A DNA stretch of 64,000 nt from Tritrichomonas musculus (Eukaryota; Parabasalia; Tritrichomonadida; Tritrichomonadidae). A program made the translations under genes and the position numbers. The notes beneath the pieces were generated by a model. It was not told the origin of the DNA. It saw only the letters and a program-made list of their open reading frames with translations, and ran no database searches. The stretch covers positions 1,426,001 to 1,490,000 of the forward strand of contig JAPFFF010000007.1 in assembly GCA_039105265.1 (NCBI GenBank), in the 5' to 3' direction. Each line of letters starts with the position of its first letter. Positions within the stretch are counted from its first letter, which is position 1. Below, one piece after another: positions 1 to 9,625 of this stretch.

Positions 1-341
1 ATGTTGTCCTCGATTTGTTTTTCTTTTTGTTTTTGTTCATCATCTTGTTCTTCTTCTTCTTCCTCCTCTTCTTCCTCTTCTTCTGCTTGTTCTTCTGCTT
101 CTTTCTTCATTCTATTAACGAAATCTAATATTGATATGTCATCTATTCTATTACCTTCATGTTCTCTAAAACCAAATGAAGTTAGATAATTTTCTAAGAT
201 TGACTTGAAATGTTTTACATCATAATCACTAGGTTTAGATGTTGACAAACGAGGTTTTAATTGAAGTTCATTATTGATATACCTGATTTGTTCAATAACA
301 AATGATTTGGTATCTTTTCTATAGTAATAACGAGAACTCAT
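1..341 (-). CDS. Polinton-associated protein with acidic Glu-rich region, N-terminal part
   Basis: On the minus strand an ATG at 341 opens a frame that stays open for 113 codons to the window edge, so the C-terminus is missing. Residues 1-75 look folded (start MSSRYYYRKDTKSF, rich in Tyr, Lys and hydrophobics). From about residue 80 the chain becomes Glu-rich with Gln and Lys, probably a charged helix or disordered linker. It is transcribed divergently from the 437-787 gene, and the 95 bases between them must hold both start regions. I do not recognise the family. The plus-strand Ser/Cys/Phe frame over the same bases is its antisense shadow. Confidence 0.6.
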   Translation of the reverse strand, partial: MSSRYYYRKDTKSFVIEQIRYINNELQLKPRLSTSKPSDYDVKHFKSILENYLTSFGFREHEGNRIDDISILDFVNRMKKEAEEQAEEEEEEEEEEEEQDDEQKQKEKQIEDN

Positions 342-436
342 TTATGATATAATTAAAAAATCAAATTATTTGAATTTTGAAAAAATGTTAAATCAAAAAA
401 TAAAAAAAATAATTAGAGTTTTTTTATTTCATTGAA

Positions 437-787
437 ATGACAGAATTAAGAGAAATAATAAAACACATTGAAGAAATACATAAATTACTTTTGATATTAG
501 AATCAAAACAAGAAGTAAGTGAAGAAGAAGAAACAAATGAAGAAGCAAATACAGAAGCAAACCATAAAAGAACGCGTTCAATATTCAATTCATCAAAGTT
601 CTTGAACAAGGATGAACGTGAAAAAGTTTTAGAATTTTTGGATGATAAAGTAATGAATGATATAAATAAGTTGCCAGCACATAAAAGGTGTTCGTATACA
701 CAAAACTTATTGAAAGACAAATTGAAGTTAAATGTATCATCATATATGATTAACAGATTATTGGCATTTAAGAACAACAAAGAATAA
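437..787 (+). CDS. Small Polinton-associated protein, acidic linker plus helical C-terminal domain
   Basis: A 116-residue frame. Residues 1-30 are a predicted helix, residues 30-45 are Glu-rich, and residues 50-116 are a Lys/Leu-rich helical region (FLNKDEREKVLEFLDDK, then SSYMINRLLAFKN) that could be a small helix-turn-helix-like or protein-binding fold. The start is supported by TTTCATTGAAATG, an initiator-like TCATT six bases ahead of the ATG, and the stop reads TAAA. It is the first of five plus-strand genes leading to the ATPase. The antisense frame of similar length (424-780) is its shadow. Function unknown. Confidence 0.6.
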   Translation: MTELREIIKHIEEIHKLLLILESKQEVSEEEETNEEANTEANHKRTRSIFNSSKFLNKDEREKVLEFLDDKVMNDINKLPAHKRCSYTQNLLKDKLKLNVSSYMINRLLAFKNNKE

Positions 788-824
788 AAATATCATTTAA
801 TTAATTTATTTATTTTTGATTTAA

Positions 825-1076
825 ATGAATAGTACTCTTAACGGACTGAATAATGATTTATCAGCTCTTTATGCTCAGTTTCGAATAGTTAAAGACAAGA
901 TATTCAATGAATGTATGAATTCTGAAGATGATGCATTAAGCGAGAAGTTTGATAAAATGATTCATATATTGTCAATTTATAAACAACTATTTAATGATAT
1001 CAAATCAATTGAAATACAATTAAAGCAAATCGGTGAAAGAATCAAATCAGCTGAACAAATATCATTCATGGAATGA
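825..1076 (+). CDS. Small coiled-coil Polinton-associated protein
   Basis: An 83-residue frame that begins 37 bases after the previous stop, behind TTTATTTATTTTTGATTTAA. The whole chain is helix-forming with heptad-like hydrophobics (LSIYKQLFNDIKSIEIQLKQI), so a short coiled coil or small virion or scaffold component is plausible. No catalytic motif is visible and I do not recognise the family. It lies between two other small plus-strand genes of the same element. Confidence 0.5.
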   Translation: MNSTLNGLNNDLSALYAQFRIVKDKIFNECMNSEDDALSEKFDKMIHILSIYKQLFNDIKSIEIQLKQIGERIKSAEQISFME

Positions 1077-1124
1077 ATTGAATGAACAATACTTTAATGA
1101 TGTTTTATTTTTATTCAAACATTC

Positions 1125-1700
1125 ATGGCATTATCAAAAGCCCGTATTTTATCGAGTGAGAACGATGCATCAGTTAAGCAGGAACAATCAACCAGTATTA
1201 ATATAAACATCAAACCAAAGCAACCACAACCAGTTGAATATCCATCAGTTCAACCATTACCACAATCATCTCAAGCCACAAATTTTACTATACCTCAGAT
1301 GAGTGGAGTATATCAATCACAGCATCCAACAAACAACGTTTCCCTAGAAAGAGGTATCAGTGATATTGGAGCTGATATAACAGAACTTGAAACCAAAAAC
1401 AAATTCCTTGAGATATTGTTATCAATCTATGAAACAAACCCAATAAAAGTCAATGATTTATTGATTTGTCATTCAAATACATTAATGGAGCTCATCAAAT
1501 TACTAACACAAGCTGATAAAGTTGAATTGATTGTCAATGATGATTGTTCATGTAGTGGTTGCGTTTCTCGTTCCAAATATCTTTTAATTGATAGGATATT
1601 GGTGTACAAAAATAATGAATCAAATGACTTGAAATACAAATATAATAACATTTATACTGAACTCATTAGACACAACATTTCATTGAAAACATGTATTTAA
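1125..1700 (+). CDS. Polinton-associated protein with Pro/Gln-rich N-terminus
   Basis: A 191-residue frame. Residues 1-75 are low-complexity and rich in Pro, Gln and Ser, likely disordered. Residues 85-190 look globular, with helices and a Cys cluster (DDCSCSGCVSR) near residue 145 that may bind metal or form disulfides. The start follows TTTTATTTTTATTCAAACATTC, similar to its neighbours, and the stop reads TAAA. The place just before the ATPase is where Polintons often carry minor structural genes, but I cannot match it to penton or protease motifs. Confidence 0.5.
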   Translation: MALSKARILSSENDASVKQEQSTSININIKPKQPQPVEYPSVQPLPQSSQATNFTIPQMSGVYQSQHPTNNVSLERGISDIGADITELETKNKFLEILLSIYETNPIKVNDLLICHSNTLMELIKLLTQADKVELIVNDDCSCSGCVSRSKYLLIDRILVYKNNESNDLKYKYNNIYTELIRHNISLKTCI

Positions 1701-1710
1701 AAACTAATAA

Positions 1711-1842
1711 ATGATATATGAAATATTAGTTGTTTCATTATTAACAGGTTTATTTTTATTGAAGATTGTTGAAGTATCATTAATGATTCCTGACAAAGAA
1801 CCAGAACTCAGTGAAGAGATAAGAACAAAAATGTATTCATGA
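1711..1842 (+). CDS. 43-residue single-pass membrane protein (Polinton-associated)
   Basis: A short frame of 43 codons starting ten bases after the previous stop. It begins MIYEILVVSLLTGLFLLKIV, a clear membrane-spanning segment over about residues 4-20. A charged tail follows (PDKEPELSEEIRTK), giving a probable Nout/Cin or tail-exposed topology. It fills the only gap between the 191-residue gene and the ATPase gene and stops 24 bases before the latter. Small single-pass proteins are common in virus-like elements. The frame is short enough that chance cannot be excluded, but hydrophobicity and position both support it. Confidence 0.45.
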   Translation: MIYEILVVSLLTGLFLLKIVEVSLMIPDKEPELSEEIRTKMYS

Positions 1843-1866
1843 AGAGCTTTAACGAAAACTAAAGAA

Positions 1867-2781
1867 ATGAAACGTTTCATGAAACCCACTCAGTTTAATT
1901 ATAAAGAGGTTTTATTCTCTAATAGCTCTGATTATGATGATGACCAAATGAGTTTTGCATTTGAATATGAATCATTCAGACCAACAGTTAATGAAAAGAC
2001 ATTTAACATTGATGATGAGATGAACAAAGCTTATCAACGCAATGAATCAAAAATAAAGAATGAATCAATCAGACCAATCGCAAACGGCATCTATGCACAT
2101 TACAATTCATTGAATATACTTGTCGGAAATCAAGGAAGAGGAAAGAGCCATGTCGTTTTAAGAGATATCATTCAAATGTCAAGATTAAAGAACGCTAACT
2201 TTCATTTAATCGTTTATATATCTAAGAGCGGTACAATCAATGATGCAACATTTATTGCTCAACGTGAATTGATACAACTTCCGATCAAAGTCATTAGTGA
2301 TTCAAACGCTGAAGAATATCTTAAACAACTTGATTTATATAAAGAATTGTATGACAAGTATTCATCAACACCAAAAATAGTAATTAATGAAAAGACCTTA
2401 AACGATATGTTTGAGTTTCTTCATATCAATAAGTTAGGTCAACCAAATGAACCATTAAACACAATCATTCTTTGTGAAGATGCAAGCCGTTCATTAATTT
2501 TAAAGACTGATTACTTTACAAATTATGTTTCACAGCTCAGACATAAACATTCAATCGTATATATTAATATTCAGTTCTTCAAAGCAATCAAAACAGAATA
2601 TAAGCATAACGCGACATCATTCTTTATCTTCAGTGGTTATTCAAGGCAAAAGCTAAGTTATGTATATCATCAAGTTCCAATGCCAATTGAGTTTGAACAT
2701 TTATGGCAAAAATATAAAGACTTATCAGGTCATCAATTCGTGTTGGTCAATACGAGAACAAATACAATTGAGATTCATTAA
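1867..2781 (+). CDS. A32-like (FtsK/HerA-superfamily) DNA-packaging ATPase
   Basis: A 304-residue P-loop ATPase. Walker A is GNQGRGKS at about residues 87-94, preceded by a beta strand (LNILV). Walker B is IILCEDA with Glu204-Asp205. A probable sensor strand follows (IVYINIQFF). Length and order match the genome-packaging ATPases of Polintons and large DNA viruses, which pump element DNA into capsids. The N-terminal ~75 residues are a variable acidic extension. A second Met four codons in (MKRFMKP) is an alternative start. The stop overlaps by four bases the end of the convergent gene on the minus strand. This gene is the main basis for calling the element a Polinton. Confidence 0.8.
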   Translation: MKRFMKPTQFNYKEVLFSNSSDYDDDQMSFAFEYESFRPTVNEKTFNIDDEMNKAYQRNESKIKNESIRPIANGIYAHYNSLNILVGNQGRGKSHVVLRDIIQMSRLKNANFHLIVYISKSGTINDATFIAQRELIQLPIKVISDSNAEEYLKQLDLYKELYDKYSSTPKIVINEKTLNDMFEFLHINKLGQPNEPLNTIILCEDASRSLILKTDYFTNYVSQLRHKHSIVYINIQFFKAIKTEYKHNATSFFIFSGYSRQKLSYVYHQVPMPIEFEHLWQKYKDLSGHQFVLVNTRTNTIEIH

Positions 2782-3236
2782 TCTAATACAATTTGTTGTT
2801 GAACACCAACAAACAGTTGTGGTGTATTGATATTATATTTTTGTCTCATTTGTTCAATGAGTTCTTTTGTTTTCTTATCATTAACTTTCCTGATACTGTA
2901 ATTATAATACTTGTAATCTTTAAATGATTGCTCTTCATTTGAACCTTCAACGAAGAACTCAATAGATGTTGTTGATATTCTTCTTCTAACATTTGATGTT
3001 AATGTTATATATTCGAGCCCGAGTTTAATAATCTCATCATAATATAATCGTTTAAATGCATTATCTTTGTTCTTCAATGATATGTATATCACTTTAGATT
3101 TATAAGCAGCCTTTCCACAAGGTATTGGATATCTATCACACAGAATTGAGAAATCACATTGTTTGAACTTCTCTGATTCATCCAACATATCAATAAGTGA
3201 ATTGATGTAATCATAAACCTTTGGTGTACTTGACAT
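2778..3236 (-). CDS. Unknown Polinton-associated protein, convergent with the ATPase
   Basis: A 152-residue minus-strand frame with mixed alpha/beta composition and no low complexity. It starts MSSTPKVYDYINSLIDMLDE. A Cys pair (QCDFSILCDRYPIPC) lies near residues 27-40, and a Lys/Tyr-rich stretch (KDYKYYNYSIRKVNDKK) near residue 105. No catalytic motif is recognised. Its stop overlaps the ATPase stop by four bases, a compact tail-to-tail layout. The next minus-strand gene (3307-3513) lies 70 bases upstream and is read in the same direction. Confidence 0.55.
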   Translation of the reverse strand: MSSTPKVYDYINSLIDMLDESEKFKQCDFSILCDRYPIPCGKAAYKSKVIYISLKNKDNAFKRLYYDEIIKLGLEYITLTSNVRRRISTTSIEFFVEGSNEEQSFKDYKYYNYSIRKVNDKKTKELIEQMRQKYNINTPQLFVGVQQQIVLD

Positions 3237-3306
3237 ATCTTTATCATGAAATTAAAAAACAAAAAACAAAAATAAAAACGTCATTGAAGACACTTCAGAT
3301 ATCTTT

Positions 3307-3513
3307 TTAATAAATGAGCTCTTCAAGTTCAGCAATTAATTCAGCAGGACCGTTGAATTTCTTTAGTTGTTCAATAAAGTGATTTATCTCTTTTAGTACT
3401 TCATCTATGATATCATCATTATCGTAGAGGTATTTTAATGCTGGTCTCCATCCTTTTAGCTTTTTGTTGATTCTATTAATGAGGATGCTTAATTGTTCGG
3501 CTTGGTTTGACAT
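3307..3513 (-). CDS. Small helical protein at the Polinton end
   Basis: I choose the ATG at 3513, giving 68 residues beginning MSNQAEQLSILINRINKKLK. The frame extends further upstream, but the added residues are Phe/Lys-rich and look like translated non-coding sequence. The protein is nearly all helix, with Trp at residue ~22 and an acidic end (AELIAELEELIY). It is the outermost gene, about 200 bases from the inferred element end. No family recognised. Confidence 0.45.
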   Translation of the reverse strand: MSNQAEQLSILINRINKKLKGWRPALKYLYDNDDIIDEVLKEINHFIEQLKKFNGPAELIAELEELIY

Positions 3514-3579
3514 TATAAATTGCTGATAAAAAAATAAAAAATTTTTGAAAGTTCTATTTTTAGAATCATTACACCTCAC

Positions 3580-3716
3580 GAAACAGGCTAATTTTAAGTG
3601 CTATTTTTGAAATTTAATCGATTTTTTGAGTCATGGGGCTGAGGTTTGGGGTCTGTAAACCCTATGACGAAGGGGTCATTTTTATCTGACCTCCCAGACG
3701 GTCCACTATCACTACT
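3580..3716. repeat. Presumed terminal inverted repeat of the Polinton
   Basis: A non-coding stretch beyond the last gene. It is GC-richer than anything nearby, with runs such as CATGGGGCTGAGG, GGGGTCTG and ACCTCCCAGACGGTCC, and ends CACTATCACTACT. Polinton terminal repeats characteristically finish in CT-3'. The partner repeat is off the left edge, so this rests on position, composition and terminal bases only. The six bases that follow (CAGGTA) would be the target duplication. Confidence 0.35.
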
Positions 3717-6359
3717 CAGGTATCATTCCATCTTTTTATAATGTCGCATTTAACGAAAAATCGAGATCTATTTACGCAGTAAATGAAACAAAAATTTCAC
3801 GGATAATTGATAAAGACCCTCGAACATTTTCAGTGTCTTTTTTAAAGCAAAATGCAGTGATATTAAATAACAAAGAAGTTGAAATTTTGTTTTTAAAGAG
3901 AAAGAAACTATGGAATCAATTCAATGCATACTATCAAATAATGATTAATCTGGGATATAATTTCAAATTTTACTTTATATTCAATCCAGAAATAGATATT
4001 GAAACATTAGATTTAATTTTTTTGATCCAATTAAATTGCATAAGAATAGTTTGCCAAACAACATCAAATTTATACAAAAATGGCAAACCGAAAATTTGTT
4101 AAAAAAAAAAAAAAGACAACGAAACAAAAAAGAATACTAAAAATTGGATGAATTTAATAAATCAAATTAAAGATTTAATTAAAGTAATATCAGATTTTAA
4201 CTTTTTGGAGAAATCTTCTTTATCAATTAATTATTCTTCAATTTGTGACGAAGAAATAGATATGAGTAAACTTTCAGAAAATGAACTTTATGAATGTGGA
4301 TGATCTACTCTAAATAAGCTTAACAGCACAATCTCACAATTTACGTTAAATAGTAAAACAAATGAGAATATTGATTTAGAAAAGATTGTTGATATCTTAT
4401 ATTCAGATAATGATTTAGAGAAAAAAGAAATTGCTAAAAATGTTATTTGCGATTTATTAAATCATAAAAGGCATCATTCATGGGAGAATTCAAAAATTTT
4501 AGAATTTTCTTTCTTAATTAAATATTGCAGTTCAGCTGCTTATATGAGAATTTATAATATGTTCAATAAAAAACTGCCATCTCCGTCTACGGTGGACTCT
4601 CATTTTCGGAAGCAAATCATTGAGAGAGAGAAACTACTGACAAATTCAAGTGATATCACCAAACTTCTAGACCAATACTGGAACGATATAAAGATTCGAG
4701 TCAAAAACTATTTAGATGAATATAATACAAAATTTGGTACAAATATTGACGTTGAAAATTTTAAAATACCCATATGTTTAGGATGTGACGCTGCCTCACT
4801 AACGAAATTTACCGAAAAAATTAAAAAAGAAAAGAAAAGCAATTCAAACAATAAAACTAAGGAAAAAAGAAGGAGAAAAAAGAATAAAAACAAAGTTTTT
4901 CAAAAATTGATAGGTCTGGAATCAGATTCAAATGAAGAAAATGTCATTTCACCTCACGAAGTGAGTGAAGAAGATTCTCAATATTTTTTTTCAATGTTGA
5001 TTCAACCTTTCTTTTGGAAAATTCAATGTACTGTAATAGATTTAACCAGGTCAATCAATGGCCATTTTTCTGACAAGGAGGCTCAAGATATTTTGGAATT
5101 ATTGAATATAATTAATTCACACCCACACTTTAAGGCTAAGTACTTTGCCGCAGATGGTGAGAAAGGTTTGGATGAATATCATGAAATGGCTTTCAAACAA
5201 TATGAAATTTATATTGAAAAGCTAATAAATAAAGAGATATCTTTTGAAGATTTTTTTCAAATTGTCATTGAAAAAGTCAAGTTTTTGCCACTAATAGATA
5301 TGATGCATGCAGAAAAGAGTGGTAGAAACCGAGTAATGAACAACGACATAAAACTAAGCAATAATTCTGATATAATAAATAGAAACAGCTTAAAAGATCA
5401 TCTTGAGATTCATGGCAATGTTTTAGATGACACTTCAACCATATGTCGAATGAAGGACGATTACCCGATCAAATTATTCCAAATTAAACATGCATTAAAT
5501 GAATTTAAAAAAAAATAATTCTTCTGGCTTGTATTTATTTGTTTACTCAATAATTATTGAATTGTTTAGAAATCAATACATGAAACTTGATTTTAGATTA
5601 TTCTTATCGAAGTTAGCTTTGCTATTGCTTTTGTCCTTATATCAAAGCACATACAATTTACCTTCAAGCACATCTTTACGCAAAAATAAAAAATCTAATA
5701 ATAAATTCGTATGGTTCAATGATCGAATTAGTATAATAAAATTGATTAATACTACAATTGCAATATCAACAATATTAAACAAGCCAGAAACATCATTTGG
5801 TTTAGGTTTAGATAGGATTAGTTCTTATCCCAATGAAGAATTTTTTGGAAATTATCGCACTCACTTCTCAGGATACTATACACCGCAGAATGCATTTCGA
5901 TATGCTGTGCGCTCTTCTTTGGCAATGGATTTTCAAAGCAATTTGAAAGTAGAATTTCAAATATCAAAGCGTGAAAACTTTGCTGGTGCGCATTTAAATT
6001 ATGAAAATTCTAAAGGAGATGTTTTTGATAAATTTTCAATTTTAGAACAAACATGCGATGACAACCAAATATATGAGATTAAAAATGATGTATATAATAC
6101 TGGAACCGGAGAAAAGAAAAAGCTTAAAAAATCAACATTACATTTTATTCAATTATTATCACAATTCTTTGAAATGCACCAATCGTATAGGACAAATAAA
6201 TTATCTTTTACCAAAGGTTCAGCAATAATGCCACGAATCGAAGCAAATCTGAAAAAAAATAATAAAATGAAATTCAATTCTTCAACGCAAAACTCTGATG
6301 AATATGATGATCATGGAATAGAATTGAATGAATATGATGATTCTGAATATGAGAATTAA
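3717..6359 (+). pseudogene. Decayed P-element/THAP9-like DDE transposase, split by the Polinton
   Basis: Read in sections, this is one transposase gene. Sections run about 3717-4102, 4100-4540 (one in-frame TGA near 4300), 4544-5518 and 5499-6359. Frame changes sit in A-runs near 4100 and 5510. Motifs in order are SSAAYMRIYNMF and LPSPST (the P/THAP9 'aY.flrk..LPsPst' block), LGCDAASL (first Asp), FAADGEKG (second Asp), and SSYPNEEFFGNYR, matching the P-type 'lEnfFg.iR' block with the catalytic Glu. A Lys-rich insertion lies near 4820-4900. The tail is acidic (DEYDDHGIELNEYDD). The same motif order occurs in the intact protein at 41647-44187. The N-terminal part is absent at the Polinton boundary and would lie beyond the element's other end. 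Confidence 0.6.
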
Positions 6360-6464
6360 AAAAACAAATATATTTAAAATGAATTATTGATTTTAAGTGT
6401 AGATTTCTTATTATTGATCTTTATTTGGTGCTCATATTATTTTATACTTTTATTGATCTTTTGA

Positions 6465-6912
6465 TCCATTACTCTTATGTTTCATTACTCTTATGTTTCG
6501 TCACTCTTATGTTTCATTACTCTTATATTTCATTACTCTTATATTTCATTACTCTTATATTTCATTACTCTTATATTTCATTACTCTTATATTTCATTAC
6601 TCTTATATTTCATTACTCTTATATTTCATTACTCTTATATTTCATTACTCTTATATTTCATTACTCTTATATTTCATTACTCTTATATTTCATTACTCTT
6701 ATATTTCATTACTCTTATATTTCATTACTCTTATATTTCATTACTCTTATATTTCATTACTCTTATATTTCATTACTCTTATATTTCATTACTCTTATAT
6801 TTCATTACTCTTATATTTCATTACTCTTATATTTCATTACTCTTATATTTCATTACTCTTATATTTCATTACTCTTATATTTCATTACTCTTATATTTCA
6901 TTACTCTTATGA
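6465..6912. repeat. 16-bp minisatellite, about 28 copies
   Basis: The unit TTCATTACTCTTATAT repeats almost perfectly. Variants appear only at the left end (CCATT, TATGTT, TTTCGTC) and at the right end (TATGAG). Because 16 is not a multiple of 3 and the unit has no stop in this orientation, all three plus-strand frames stay open and translate to the same 16-residue period (FHYSYISLLLYFITLI). These are not genes. Homogeneity in the core with variants at the edges is the usual signature of recent slippage or unequal exchange. Confidence 0.95.
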
Positions 6913-8466
6913 GTGGTAATTTCTTTAAAAAACATTTTTTTCAAATAGTATATCCTATAATTTTTTTCTCTCTATGATACAGGTGTACTCGAACTTGATT
7001 GATGAAAAAGTCGAATTAATTACTCTAAGTTTAAAAAGTGCTTGATTAAAAAGCATAAAAAATGCGATTGATAAGTCGTGATGAAAAAGACATCAAAATA
7101 TACCAAAGTCTAAAAAGTATATCTTCAAAACACATTTTTATTTTCTCAAAGAGTAAAATCGCTGTGATGAAAGAGTTATATTATTATTTCTATGTCTCGA
7201 ACTTTTTTGATGAAACAACTTTGACTTATATTTATAAATTCCCGTTTTTTATATAAATATAAGTCAAAGTTATTTGATCATAAATTTCATTTTGTGATTT
7301 CTCATTTTAAAACCTAAAACAAAAAGTAATGCATAAATATATTATAATTATATCACTTTTATAGCATACCATAGCAATTTATACCAAAATTAATATGTTA
7401 TTGAATACAATTAAAAAATGTTTTGATTTTATGATATCCAAAAATATGGAAAAGCTATTAAAATCAATTGAAAAATCATCAATATAATTTATCAAAACAA
7501 CAATTTAATATATTAAACATTAAAATTATATTACATAAAAAAAAAAAGCTTTTTTTCTGATATTAGCACTAATAGCTTTTCTACAAGAATGATTCGAATT
7601 ATTTTTTCAAATAAAGAAGAATTTGCTGAGTTTGTGAAATCATTTTGGAAATAATAAGTCATTTGCTAAAATCTAATTTGGAAATAGAATAATTAATTAT
7701 TTTATTATTTAAACAATTTTAAACACTGTATTTTTAGATGAGAGTCAACTTATTTTATCATCATATTTATGTTAAAAAGATATATTATTTTTTTTTATCT
7801 GTCATTCAATTTTAATTTTATTTCACACTTAATTAATTCAATTTGAACTTTAGATAATAACGAATTAATTCAATTTTTTTATTTATTTTTTAAAATATCT
7901 GATGTAAAATTTAATAATATCATATATAATAAATGAATATATCTTTTTCAATGAATTTTTAAAATATATCTGAAATATAGTTATGAATGTACTCAGAAAA
8001 AAAAGTTTTATATCTATTTTCAAAATTGTAAAAAAATAGGAAACTATTTTTCAATATTAAAAAATGTTATATAATCAAAAAGTTTAACTTTTTATATTAA
8101 TTTCTTATATTTGATAATATCTTTTTTCCTCTACATTAATATTAATCAATGCTAAATTAAAAAATATTCCATATATTATAATATTAATATTTTTTTAATA
8201 TATAACTGAAATTCCAAAGTATGTAAAATCCTCCAGAAAATTCCCCTTTTCTTAACGTATATATTTTTGATTAAATAATGAATATCTTATTCCAAATAAA
8301 GCATCCCATCATTATAATTATATTTTTTATATTACATATTAATTTTATGGATTTTTAAATAATAAATATGAACAAGTCTAAAAAAATTCCCAGTATAATT
8401 ATAATAAATGTATATCATTTATTCAATTGAAACTTTTTGTGAGTATAATCATAAAAAATTGTTATA
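6913..8466. other. AT-rich spacer, no gene seen
   Basis: No convincing coding frame. A 64-codon frame at 7062-7256 lacks coding character. There are poly-A/poly-T runs and small A/T palindromes, for example AAAAAAAGCTTTTTTT at about 7540. A repeated AAGTCAAAGTT occurs near 7220-7270. The last 40 bases supply the start region of the next gene. Confidence 0.6.
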
Positions 8467-8856
8467 ATGAGCTCTAATCTAACTGAGTATCAAGACAGAT
8501 ATTGGAATTACGACAATCCGTTTGAGATTGAAAATGATGAATTTGAAAAATTAGTTCAGTCAAGAAACAATACATATCGTCCAAATAAAAGATTTAGAAA
8601 GAAACCCCAACCAAAAAAAGCAAACGAGCCTCCCAAAAATCAGAAAAAAATTAAATTTGCTGATGATAAAAAGACAGTAACAAATCCAAAATCGTATCAA
8701 AGAAAACCAAAAAAACTTTATTTACATAAAAATCAATCAACATTTGTCTCAAGCGAAACAAAACCGCTTCGAAAGACTCCTCGTGTTATTCCACATTATC
8801 CAACCCCTGTTCAAGCTACAATTAGATATGAAAGCAGTTCAACTAATTCTGTATAA
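8467..8856 (+). CDS. Small basic, probably disordered protein
   Basis: 129 residues. The first 35 are acidic/aromatic (YQDRYWNYDNPFEIENDEF). The rest is Lys/Arg/Pro-rich with few hydrophobics (RPNKRFRKKPQPKKANEPPK), suggesting a disordered nucleic-acid- or microtubule-binding protein. The stop is TAAATC, carrying the trichomonad TAAA signal. An ATAATCATAAAA initiator-like context lies just upstream. The overlapping frame at 8744-8929 is a shadow. It is the first clear host gene after the mobile left part. Family not recognised. Confidence 0.6.
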   Translation: MSSNLTEYQDRYWNYDNPFEIENDEFEKLVQSRNNTYRPNKRFRKKPQPKKANEPPKNQKKIKFADDKKTVTNPKSYQRKPKKLYLHKNQSTFVSSETKPLRKTPRVIPHYPTPVQATIRYESSSTNSV

Positions 8857-9031
8857 ATCTTTGATTTGTGATAATAAGCCTATTTTATATAAAATATGTG
8901 TATATATGAACTTTATTTTTTTAGATTAATCTATTCTTGAAATCTATTATTTGATTGATTTTTTTTTTTTTTTTAAACTTTTTGTTCATCTATAAAAATT
9001 AAACCGATAAGCTATCCAAAAAAAAATATAG

Positions 9032-9625
9032 ATGGATGCAACTCACAATTTTCATTCATTCCTTCGTGAAAAAAAAATTGGAGGACCATCAACAACAATT
9101 CCTGAAGAGGTTGGACGATTTCGAAATGGAGTACCAAATTCCAATGATTTAATTCTGATTCCTGACGAAGAAAGCTTTCCATTAAAAGAGCAAGAGCAAA
9201 CTGTGCAACTCTCTGACTTAGAATTTAGGCATTTATTCGCAGAAGCGCAACTTGAAGCCATACATGCAGACTCATCATCAAATGCAAATGGAACTCCTGA
9301 CATTGTTGGTCCAATTCTCGAAATACCAGGTGAGTTTGATACAGTTGATGATTATATTCAATTCAAAAGAGAACTTGCAACAGTATTCAAAAAGCGGAGC
9401 GAAGCATATGAATGGCCTCAACCAGTTGGTGTTTGTTATGATCCTCTTTGTATGAATTCTACAGCTCCTGGTTTTAAGTACTGTCTTTATCATATATCAA
9501 AAGATGAAAAATATGAATCACTTGGATTAATAGGAAAATGCCAAGTAAAAGTAGATGGTCATGATTGTCCAATACCATGCGGTATTGGGGAATCGAAATG
9601 CGCTTTTCATAGGCAAAATAAATAA
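9032..9625 (+). CDS. zf-C3Hc3H protein, KANSL2/INO80D-like
   Basis: 197 residues. The C-terminal third carries paired Cys/His modules. The first is C-x4-C-x8-C-x2-H (VCYDPLCMNSTAPGFKYCLYH, about residues 134-154). The second is C-x7-C-x10-C-x2-H (KCQVKVDGHDCPIPCG...CAFH, about residues 170-193). This is the arrangement of the zf-C3Hc3H family found in KANSL2 (NSL histone acetyltransferase complex) and INO80D, so a nuclear chromatin-complex subunit is likely. The N-terminal 120 residues are acidic and mostly unstructured, with a short helix (LSDLEFRHLFAEAQLEAIHA). Stop in TAAATAAA. The choice between KANSL2 and INO80D cannot be made by eye. Confidence 0.65.
   Translation: MDATHNFHSFLREKKIGGPSTTIPEEVGRFRNGVPNSNDLILIPDEESFPLKEQEQTVQLSDLEFRHLFAEAQLEAIHADSSSNANGTPDIVGPILEIPGEFDTVDDYIQFKRELATVFKKRSEAYEWPQPVGVCYDPLCMNSTAPGFKYCLYHISKDEKYESLGLIGKCQVKVDGHDCPIPCGIGESKCAFHRQNK

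Larger units (their letters stand above)
1..3716. mobile_element. Polinton/Maverick-like element, one end (continues off the left edge)
   Basis: Eight short genes are packed with gaps of tens of bases, most on the plus strand and three on the minus strand, unlike the widely spaced host genes. The diagnostic gene is the A32-type packaging ATPase at 1867-2781. Plus-strand genes share a T-rich start context (TTTATTT, then AAATG or TCATTGAAATG). The last ~120 bases are GC-richer and end in CACTATCACTACT, which fits the CT-3' terminus of Polintons, so I place the end at about 3716. Polymerase, integrase, protease and capsid genes would lie outside the window. The visible part looks whole and fairly young. 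The exact end is inferred, because the other terminal repeat cannot be seen. Confidence 0.65.

Noticed and set aside
6425-6977. Three overlapping plus-strand frames encoding repetitive membrane-like proteins
   Set aside because: They are the three frames of the 16-bp minisatellite and give the same 16-residue period, so not genes.
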